Shown: one piece after another, positions 49,301 through 61,300 of the stretch
Numbering within the stretch: the stretch's first letter is position 1
How the letters are laid out: every line of letters starts with the position of its first letter
DNA from: Lutraria lutraria
Lineage: Eukaryota; Mollusca; Bivalvia; Venerida; Mactridae
Assembly (NCBI GenBank): GCA_964023205.1
Contig: OZ026837.1
Coordinates: 16,770,676 to 16,834,675 of the forward strand
Length of the DNA stretch: 64,000 nucleotides
Reading direction: 5' to 3'
The notes under the pieces: generated by a model
Told to the model about the DNA's origin: nothing
Databases searched by the model: none
The model's input: the letters and a program-made list of their open reading frames with translations, nothing else
Translations under genes and position numbers: made by a program

Positions 49301-52300
49301 AAAATATATTACCGGTATATTAATCATATTTATGAATGTTTTGGTTTCATAGTCTAAAGTTTGTGTCTCGATACATGTATAGTAAAATTTCGTTATTATA
49401 GGAATCAATAATACGTACATTCGGGCTACCTCGAATTGTTTTTGTTAATACAAAGTACATGCATTCGTTTATATCAACAGAAATCTTTTTTTTTTATTTC
49501 ACTAGAACAGTTTAGTCAGGTCGTTATCCATGTAATTTGTGAAAAAAATCAGTAAGATAGTCTTATAGCGCGATTCGATTAAACTGTCAAAGCTGAATTC
49601 AAAATGTAATCCCACGGTCACTAGATAAGTTTATTTTTAGTATCGTACCATCGTCATAATCGGTTTACCGAAGATTATCGTATAATTTACGAAAGTTATC
49701 GAATCTCATGGAAGCTTGATGTATAAATGAATGAATCGATCGTGAAATTATTCAGCTTTGACAGTTTACTAAAATCGCACAATAGTTAAAAACACAAGAA
49801 AGACCATTGGTTACCTGCAGGGATCTGTGGAATAGTTGGTACATTGGGAAATACTGAAAAAAAGAGTGAGTAACTAAAAATTGTGTATAATATAAATATG
49901 ACCCATAATGAATATCAATATTTTATTTAATCTGCTTTAATGAATTTATAAGATTAAATGATTTAGAAATCTATGAATTTATCGAAAAAATCCAAAGTAA
50001 AAAAAAAATGCGGGTGAAATATATGGAAGGTCGGTGAACCAGACACAATTTAATTAACAACAGGCCATAATTAAGACATTCAATATTAAATTTGTGACTG
50101 AATGCGTAATACACCGCGTACCTTTACATGTACAATGAAGCCTGTCAACAAAGGCCACCTCTGGGAAAGACAAAATGTGACCTTTACTCATAGGTGGCCT
50201 TCAGTTGGAGTTCATTTTGTTCTAAATACTCAATGGCGGTTTTAAAGAGTTGCTTATATTCGCAGGGTGACCTTTATTCGGAGGTAGCCGCTAACACAGG
50301 TTTGTACTGTATTTCTTAATCTTATTTCACTGTTTTTCAAATTAGGAGCAGAAGAGTCGAAGGAAAATGCATTTGCTTTTTAACGTATAATTGCCAAGTT
50401 TCAATCTACAATCATGTATGTTATTACATAGCTAAAATACAATGTATGTCAGCCTGAAGCGATCTTACTGGGTTTTAGTGTTATCTTTATACACTGTAGT
50501 TAGACATGGTTAGTAAATATTACAGTAAATATATTGTTGCAAAATTTGTTAGTGTGTGTCTACTTTGGATCACAGGCAGCCGACGTATGACATAGACCCA
50601 TCACAGACCCTCTACAGCTCAGGAATTTCTTTTACGACTACCTAAGGTGAAGGTTACCACACCTGCGATTTTGACCAATTGTCGAGACCTTCTTTGCGGA
50701 ACGGCACGAAAATGGTACGGCGTTTACTGTTCCATCAGAGAGCATTCCTTGGTAGTAGAAGGTCTGTAGGGGGAGGTCTCTGCCATACGTCGGTAACTCT
50801 GTGCTTTGGATAAATGAGGAAACCTCGAGTAGTTCTTCGTCTTTGGGAACGTCGTCGTTGTGAATCGAGTCTTCTGCTCGGTCGTCTTAGAGGATATCTT
50901 GGACGTCCAGGGGGCGGCAAAGCAAACACCATTGGTTGATTAATTGGGACAAATGCTGGTTGTCCTGGCAACGGAACCGGTGATCGAACCTGCGCTCTTG
51001 GATCGTTCGGTGCAACCAGGGACAGTGGTGGCATTCCTTCCGGTTGAATGAGAGCGAGTGGTCTCGGAGGTAAATCTCGTGGATTCTCGGATTGGACTTG
51101 AAACCTGCCCATTGGTCTATTTTGTCTTTGATTGCTTTGTCTGATATCGACCGAACGAAATCCTTGTCTTGTAGGTTGTCGTCTGCGGTCACTGTTGTCA
51201 AATTGGGGACTAGGTTCTACAGTTCCTCTGTTGAGTTCTAAAAATTCAGCGGCTATAAGCAGAGCATGTCAAGCAAGTATTACATAACTAAATCTACGTA
51301 TATATTGTTGTGCATACAAAATGTATACTACTCAAAATTTGATAAGAATCACTGTTTGAATAGTCCGTGTATATAAAAATATGATTACAATTTACAGATT
51401 TCTTCATTAGATATCATTTGTTTCTATTTGTGCAATAGCGTATGATACTTGAATGACCAAATTTAAATAAATCCAATCAACAGTAGTACCAAAATCATGA
51501 AGCAATCACTACAATGTCCCGAGTGATATCTATCAAATCTTGAGTAGTATATATATATATATAGATAACATATTTCTTTTTTCTATAAACTATAACTATC
51601 AAACGATTAGTTCTTTGACTCCATGTGCTGATAAAATAAAAGCAGAATCGTTTACCATAAGGCATGTTGTTGAAGATTTGGAACTAAGTAATAAGAGGTT
51701 GGAAGTCAGATGTGCTTCAAATACATCATATATCCCCAAGGTTAGTATTTACTAATGTTACCAGACCCATAATGCGCCTTTCTGCAGATTTAGTTTATCT
51801 ATTTTACATCGATTGATGAGCAAGTTCTTACAACATACATAACATCTCTCTATGACTGTTTCCTGGATTCTGACCAGGACTCGCTACGAAAGAAGGGATT
51901 GTGAAGGTTTCGGTCAAATTCGGACCCGCAACCTCTTGGTTAGGAGTTCGAGGCTCTATCCCAACACCACTGGTGCATTGGTTTTAAGAGGACAATCTAG
52001 TCGTTAAATTTCCTCTGTCAAAAAATTCTTCAAATTTCATGAACAATTCATGAAGTATGCAAGAAAAGTTCGGGAAATTTCTTGTTTTCAAGAATTCAAT
52101 TCGAAGGGGTTATAAATAAAAAATAATGCTCTTGTGTGTTGTTGATATAACTCAAACACTAAAATTGATTGCGGCATTCGGTAGGTCTATGTTAGTATAT
52201 TATCTACATGTTATAGTGCCTACAAGTCATACTGAATACACTGAATGTGATACAAAAATGTATATATTACTACCTTGAGTTGGTGGCGGTCCGAAAATAT

Positions 52301-55300
52301 TACCATTTCCTCCTGAAAGAAATTATAAATATATATTTAGCTATACACTGGACATGTATGTATCGTACAAACGATGATAACGAAGTACAAGTGTGCTATT
52401 GTTATGTTGGTTTTTTTTTTATCAAATACGATTAAATATTTCAAGATACCGGATCGTATTTTGTTTTATTGATTATTTCAAACTGACATACTTTAATGTG
52501 CGAACTTTTATAACTTTTATTGACTTCTATAATTGAAAATGGATTGACCGCGAGATTTTTTAGTTATTGCATTGGAGTCTATGAGAGTAAACAGTTTTCC
52601 CAGATCTAAGAAAAAAATGATTTCAATATTAAACTCATGGTAAAAAGATGCAAAAGGTAGTACATGTATCAATCTCATTTAATGAAGAAAAAAAGAAGGT
52701 CACCATGCAATATCAGCAGAAATAAATCGTATTCAATATTATTTTATTTTTCAACAAGGGCAACAACTCTTGCATAATTTTTCAAAAAAATCGATTACCG
52801 GTATAGGAACATGACAAATGTACCAAACATCTGTAGATATCTACCATGTATTAGTAAATTAACACAGTGTCTTATACATAGACATGCTAGATATACATCC
52901 CGCCCAATAAATAATTATATCACGCCTACTACAAAATACTCTTCTGTCATTGGATGTTTTGACTTCACGTGGTGACCTAATATATCCTATATTACTTTGC
53001 CAGAATATATTGGGTCTGTAATGGAGACATTTATTTTAAATATTTGGTCTGTAATTGAGAGCTTTGTTGCAAATGATGAGGAGAAAGCTTGTCTGCGTGA
53101 TATACTAGTTACAGAGTTAGTAATCGACGCGATACGGAATATACGGTTCTGTGGAAAACCATATATGGAATCGACCTGCGGTCTCGCCCCATATGGTTTT
53201 CCACAGACCCGTATATTCCGTATCGGGTCAGTTACTAACCCTATAACTATTAAAACCTGTACAAGAAACTACTCGGATGATAATATAGATTAAATACAAG
53301 TACCCATATACCATGTGCTGTACAAAGTTGTCAATGCTAAGGCGTAAAATAATTGTTTGTTCCTGGTAACCGGACCTACGCAAATCCCCCCCACCTCGAC
53401 CCTAGACATTTTATTAGGCCCGATAATTGGTACATTTACTTCATGGCCTCTTCTTACCTTTCTGTACGCTTTCAAGAGCCCCCAAAAGTCCCGAACTACC
53501 TATCCCATTTTTACCGAGCATGTCACCAGAAACAAACATTAAGCCTAATTAAGCATTAATTAATTATATCTTAAATTGCCTCGTCTCTTTTTCTTCAGTA
53601 TTTTTGATCTGCTGAAAGATAATGTTCTATATTACATAATATGTATATATATCATGCAACATAAATAGTTCATGCGGAGGAATGTGTACTGTTTAATCAT
53701 TTCAAGAAGAAAGCAACATCTTAAAATATGTACCTGAAATTCTAGAAAACTAAGAACTTATTAGTCTTTTTAATTTTAGTTTTTATTTCTAGCAGCTATT
53801 TGTCATTCTCGATGCTACACAGCTAGTTTCTATTGTTATTCAGTAGCATTCAGGTTTTTATACCTGTCTCGCTTCCAACACCACCGGACAAAGAACCGGG
53901 TGAGCCACCGGATGGCGATAGTCCAGACGGAAAACCGGAACTTCCACCGGACGGACCTCCAATATTTGTACTTCCACCGGACGGACCTCCGATGTTCGGT
54001 ATTCCACCAGACGGACCACCAATGTTCGGAAATCCACCAGACGGACCACCAATGTTCGGAAATCCACCGGACGGACCACCAATGTTTGGAATTCCACCGG
54101 ACGGACCACCAATGTTCGGTATTCCACCGGACGGGCCACCAATGTTCGGCATTCCACCGGACGGGCCACCTATGTTTGGAATTCCACCGGACGGACCACC
54201 AATGTTCGGTATCCCACCGGGTCCGCCTAGGTTTGTATCTCCAAACGATGTGCCAATAGATGTAATACCACCTGGTCCATCAATTGTCGTAATTTCGTTT
54301 GACCCGCCCGTGGGTGGGATTCCAAAAGGACCGCCTATTCCACTGGTCCCGCCCACGATTGACAACCCACTCATGTCGCCAAAGGGTGGTATTCCGGGCG
54401 ATCCACCGAAGGTAGAAAGTCCGTCATTGCCAGCTAGAGTTAATGTCTCGCCAGGTCCCATGCCTAAACCAAGAGTTGACAAATCTAGGCCACTGATACC
54501 TGTGGTGCCTGGAAGCGTGAAAGGCCCAGAAGAAAACGGGCTTCCTGTTTCAAATGTTGATCCGCCGCCAAAGAATGATGGTCCAAAGGGCGATCCAAAC
54601 GGTGTTGATGCAAATAATGGACCGAAAGCTGGTAGTGAAAGAATGGAATTGTAAATTTACAATAGGTACTCAAATGCTTGTTTGTTTGAGATATACGCCC
54701 CTTTTCAATAGTCAGAGTCATATGAAGCGGGCAGTTCACCTAACCATTGTTCCTGGGAAGAACCAGTACTAGACTCCCATCCTCCGTAAACAACTGCCTA
54801 CTTTCTCACCTAAAGAGGGAGCTTATAGTAATAGTATAGTCAGCGACCTTAATCACTCGACCACGGAGACAAGTCTGAAATAAATTAACCAAAAAAATAG
54901 AGTCATTAAAATAAAAGCTTCCATGTATCGCTTGCCCTTTTTTCGAGTAAAGTTTGTCTGCCTTCTCAATAAATTTGTTTTGAAAAAGCTATGCGCGTTA
55001 ACTTCATGATATAGCCAAAGTCTGAACTTGTTATGTGGAAGGATATATCAAATTTATATATCAATATTCACTGAGATCACTGTCAGAAGCGAAGTTTAAA
55101 TGTGTTTGATAAAATAATCCTTAAAAAATTAAAGGCCCGTGTTATCATCATTTGGAGGTCAAGTATACTAGTATATAGTCTTGACACAATGTACATCATT
55201 AAGTCAATTATCCACATGATCATCCATGAAGCAAATGCCACAGTCTGGGCGTATTTTGTGGGCGTGGCTTTGTAATTGATGTTTGTTGGTGTGCTGAACC

Positions 55301-58300
55301 AATATCTTTGTACATTTAAAGTAGCCTCAATTTCAACCGTTGCTTAAATTGCTTATTTGACAAATCATGATCAGAAAACATAGCTTTTAAAGCATTTAGC
55401 CAGACTATAGATGAATATTATAAGCTGCGTTGTTGTACAAATGTACAATGTATGCAAAGCAAATACATGTGTATATTTATTGACGCATGTATATACGTAT
55501 AACAATTGAACGCCGGCATTGACATTTGTGGTCATAAATTATATTGCCATTGCGCCTTTTTTGAAAGGCGTTACATACAAGGCGGTGTATATGAAGCATT
55601 ATATGGGTGCATGTATTACAATACATAGTTTATACCTCTGGGTCTTTTAAGCAGAATAAATCCGGGAGTCGCTAAAAGATTGTCGTAAAAAATAAATGAG
55701 TTTATAATATGCCTTTCAGGAAAAGTATATCTTACAGTAATGATGATTCTTATGTACAATCACAAACTATACTATTCTCGAGACATGAATACATTTTGTA
55801 CATATAGAAGGTAACGATGTCATAAAATCAATATGTAAGGATAAAGATGTATGAGTCAAATAAATTTGCGAATTTCTGGAAACAATTTTAGACATGTTAC
55901 TACCTAAACTAAGCTAAAACAACTTACGTGGTGACCCAATTGTTGGACCTGCAATATAAAAACATCATCTTTATATACAATACATACCATCTTATCGTAC
56001 TGTACAATTACATCAACACTTCAGACAGCAATACATAAATAGTCTAAACCATGTTACTGCAGACCACCTCCGAATAAAAACCACCTTGCGGAGAAAGATC
56101 GTTTTTTTTTAAAAAAAAAAACGTCATTGATTAATTTGAAAAAAAATGTCCTCTGAATAAGGCCACCTGTCAATAAAGGTCAAAATATGTATTTTCAAGA
56201 AGTGGGATTTTAACCACAGATTTGGTAGTGATTCAATCATGACGCCAAATTCGCCCACTGTGAAGAAGGAGTTTCATTTCTGAATAGTTATGCCCGGCTT
56301 GTATCATAAAGTCATGTTTTCCAAACGGGAACCAGTTGATTGATTAGTACACATGACAAAATGTTAAAATATCGAGGACATTTTAGGCTTGAAATTTGTA
56401 ATAATCAAAAATTTACTGACAAATTTTACTAGAGAACAATATTTTGACGTACAAATATAATTATGTACTTTCCTCGACAAATAACAGAACAATAAATATT
56501 GCGCTCATAAAAATCATCATATTTTTTAGACGTGATAAATTTACTCAATATATCTTCATCCTATCCGTTGTGTTAAAACAAATGATATAAAATAATATTT
56601 TATGAGATGAAATGTAATTTGCCTCACAGTACAAATATGTTTTAGAAATACATAAAAAATGATTATATATTATATTAAACGCCAAGTAGTGTTTTCTTCA
56701 CAAATAATGTATGCATTGCCAAGTGATTTATGACTAACATACACTGTATTGGAGAGGCGGTGTCCCGAAATCAGAAGAAGTACAGAAAGATAAAAATAAA
56801 ACAACATACACTGTATGTTATAATTGTAACAAAAGTATGATCCACCAGCTTCTGTATGTAGCAATCAAATGTAGATTTGTACATATTTGTTACCTTTATC
56901 ATGTAGTATATGATGATATATGTTTCCTATTTAGTATTGGGCCAAAATTCATTTTTATACAATATTAATCATATTATTTATCATACTCTCTGTGTTTGAA
57001 TTACAGATATTTATACGACTATACCCCCAGCAGAGATACACAAATAGTGTCTTCTAACGTTTGTAAGAAGACACTTTTCAATAACCCAACTTTCACGTGG
57101 ACATTACCCTTCATCGTCGTATAAGTCAGATACACGTACTCGTATTTTCTTCAAAAATGTCTTCTTACAGACACTTAGAAGACGGTTCGCCTCGGACAAA
57201 TTGGTTGTTTATCTAGGTGAACCGTCTTCTTACGTCTGTAAGAAGACGCTTGTCGCCTCCAACAAATTTAAATTTAATTGTTACAGGTCTAAAATAGGGC
57301 GTGTTTTGTCAGAATTATTTATGAAAAAAAACGGGCATGTTTTGCAAAGCGTTTACTACATGCAGTAACATAATTTTAGATTCGTACTCGAACTTTACAA
57401 CTATATTTTACGACAATGCACATTTTAAAACTAATTAGCGTATCATGCTTTTGTCATTTTTATTGATAACTATAATTACAGAAAACTAATAAACTAATTA
57501 GTTACATAATATTATGTCAGGATTTATCATTAAATTATCTAAGAATGACATTTTAATACATCGCGATATTAATAGCTATTGTTTTATATCATGTTTTGAC
57601 ATATCAATTGTCATAAAAAAACTTATAATGCGCAACGGAGAAATTAAATAAAATCTTAATAATAAAATGTCTACCTCTTGTGACTTATACTGCGTCTACG
57701 TTTAAAAAGCAAATATTCTAATTAAAGAAAACATATCGAAACGGGTTATCATAATTTACATGTACCCGTACTTGCATATGTCCGAACTCAGTTCAAGTTT
57801 ATCGAGTCAGCATGGATGAGTATGAGTAATTTTTAAAAAAGAAAATAACCAAATGGTTTGACTTAGTTTTGCTTATTTTTTAATCTATTTTTAACACGTA
57901 TGTTGGATTTCTAAGCTCAGTTTCAATCTTTCTTGAGCAAAAATGCATTTCCTTTGGCCATTTACAACATAGTCCATATGGTAAAGACAAACAGATATAA
58001 TAATATTTACATGTATATACATATACTCAAACAACACAATTAGCAGGTAATTAAGATAAATCTTATTATTCAAGAAACATGTACAGTATTCAGTTTAAGC
58101 GACATGACATGAGCACGTTTGATCATTTAGTAATATTTACTGTTTTCCTTATATTTTTGCTGGACATATAAGAGATGAATTTGTTTATACTAAGCCAAGA
58201 TATTTGACCCAGAAATTTTAGTCCTAAATCCTTGGATTGGTTACAACATAAAAGGAAGTGGTATTCACTTTCAATCACATATTGATAACATAGTTTTCAG

Positions 58301-61300
58301 AGTCTATTGTTTCGTTCGATTCCATTAAATCTTCCCGATTCAATTCTATGAGATCCTAGACTTAAACGTGTCAAGTGTTTCCTTAAATCGTCGTTACTAA
58401 CATTTACTAAATATGCTTTAGTTAATAAATGTCTTTTTTTAAATTTTCTACAAAGGTCGAGTTAAGACATATTAATTACTAATTGATTTGTTCCCATTTT
58501 TGAATATAGGAAAACAAAACTTATACCTAACGTCATAATCTGGCGTCAATATCTGCTTCGGATTTCAACAGTCAGGAGAAAATTTGAAAGCTCGAAATAA
58601 GATCCAATCTGTTGCTTTTTGTTAACACAGAAAAAGTCCTTAAAGTGTAGATTAAAATGCTGCACTGGGTTACCTTGTTAAACTTTACGTTGTCAGTTTT
58701 TTTTTTCATTTAACGGAACACAAGTTTCATTAGCAACACTGTTGTGTGGGTGATATGCTTAACAACGGCCCTAAAAGTAAGTTGTCGCTATTTAGAAATG
58801 GTCCTAAAATTGTATTCTGGTATATGTAGTCATAATGAATGACCACATGTTATCAAATTACTATAAATTGTTGACATATATAAATGCCTACCTCTAATTG
58901 GTCCATTGATAACGAATGGAAATCCTCCTGAAAATATGAGTTTAATATTAATATCGAGTTCAAAAGTTACATTTTCATAAAGAAAGATATGTGTCGACAT
59001 ACGATATGGTGCGCTATACAATGCAATAACATAGATCTTTACATCTTGTATGAGAACGAAGGGACATTTACTGTCACTAAATGTTGGTACAAATGACATC
59101 CCGTAATCTTAACAACTGTGTTATTACTTTATATAAGTCGCATCGACATGAACACAACTCAACAACAAATTGACCAATATATACATAGCCTAACCTGTGC
59201 TAGTGGCCATCTCAAAATAAAGACCCCTTATGAATGAAGGCCAGTCTTTAAATCACGTTAACGTATCATTGAAAGGCCACCTGTCAACAAAGGTCACATT
59301 TTTTCTTTCACAATTCACAGGTTCACAGTTCACAGGTCAAGTTTAATTGTACATAAATAAATAATGAATATTATATAAATAAACCTGATTGGAATTATGA
59401 GTTATTACAATCGAATTCTAGTAAAGTCATTAAAACCTCCGTTACTGACCAGGAAAAACATTACTACGAGTGACATATTGAGATAATTAATGAGTATATG
59501 TATATACATACCACGTCTCATTGCCATTTCCCGTCTTCTCATTAACACTGAAAGTCAGACAAAAGACAAAGATGAAAACATTGTACCAAGTATCGATGCA
59601 TTTTTAACAAAATTTCGGTTAAGATAGCTTGTTTTGTTTTACCGTACGGTTGTTTTGAAGCGCCGTCTATGTACCTTTGATAATGGGTTTCGGATTAGAC
59701 GGGTTTCCGAATATTTAGGGGAGTCGAATATACAGGGGTCCGAATATAGAGTTGCTCATAATATAGAGGGGTTCCGAATGAGTGGGATTCGGACTTAAGG
59801 GGCTTCACATTATGGGGGGGGGGGGTCTGTAATTAAGGGGATTTAAGATTATACTGATTTCCATTTAGTTTTGATTTTTTTTTAAAAATCAGTCACTCTA
59901 TGTCTGGTCTCTCATCATGGAAAATACTTTTTGACCATTCAACATTAATGCTGCTCCCGGATAGTCAGTTTTAAAAGGGGGAATGATTTAACTTTTTTTC
60001 GCGAAACATTGATTCTCAATGATTCTGAGTCGAAAACCGAATACATGTTCATTACAAAGTGCATCGCTTCCACTGACTAAATCTTATACTGAGCATTTTG
60101 AAATCGTGAAAGTAGAATGTTTGTTTATTGTGTTCACAAGTCAATGCGTTATGTGTTTGTTATTTTTGTTATTTGTTCATTGCAAAACGCATCTTGCGTG
60201 ATGTGCAAATAACTTTTTTTTATCTGCAGAAATCATTTTTATATCGTAGTAATTCCGTATGGGGTAAAAGCAGTTTGTTTAGCTCATTAGTAGTTTGTTC
60301 TGTAAAGAATGTCAATTCGCCATGTACAAAAGCAATTTGTTATGTGGCTAGACCACTTCGTTCTGTTGTAATTTTTAACCAATTCGTTGTGTGCAAAAGT
60401 CAATTCGTCGGGTGTGACTTTCAGTTTTTTTTTTTTTTGTATATCTGACAACGTGACAACATAGTCGTCTTTTGTGTACAATTCAAATGTGGGTTTTTGT
60501 ATAACGAATTACAATAGAACAAATTGTTATAGCCGCCTAGCGAATTGATGAACTACGACATAACAGAGATTGATTTTTGCACATGACAAATTGATATTTC
60601 CAAACGACGAACGGAACAAATGTCAAGTTTTCAAACGTAGTAAACGTAACACACTTAGATTAAACATGCATGTAACTAATTGAAAATACACGATATAAGT
60701 CAGTAGAGGTGTTTCATGTACATTTACGTAAACATAAATAAATATTATCATGACCACAAGTATGAATGGAATTAAGGAAGAATGTTATTATTATTATTAT
60801 ATTAAATGTATTGCTTATATTTAACGTTTAACAGTCATCCATATTTGGACAGATCGTGTAGTATAAAATATAGATTTATCCTCATCCGGTCTGATATTTG
60901 AATTAAAGATGTATATTAAATACTATTATAGTATTAATGTATCATATAGATATAAATGATTTAATATTGTATTATATTTTCAATTAATTTGGATTATACA
61001 ACAAAAAACACAAATATACGAATTAGTATTATTACTTCATTTGTCTACGTTTCGGCGCAACCGCCTTTTTTATATTATATTTTCAAGACATTGTTTTAAG
61101 TGACTTATTCATAAACAACTATCACGTTTGTCATGCACTTGGTAAGATAATCGATGTAAGCCACATTTCATAATAATAATAATTATATAATAATTATCGC
61201 TAAATGACACGGTGAGATGACACTTTTTACGACCAGGTCATGTCTAAATCACTATCAGATGTATTGTATTAAGACACGTGAGAACAATAATGATAAAAAT

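Noticed and set aside
53833..54654. Plus-strand 273-codon Pro/Asp/Gly-rich open frame
   Set aside because: It is the complement of exon 7 of the minus-strand gene. The minus frame has GT-AG splice sites and frame continuity with 16 other exons, and the plus frame has no such support.
60128..60448. 106-codon plus-strand open frame in intron 2
   Set aside because: Low-complexity, overlaps a degenerate inverted repeat, and lies on the opposite strand to the host gene without supporting signals.
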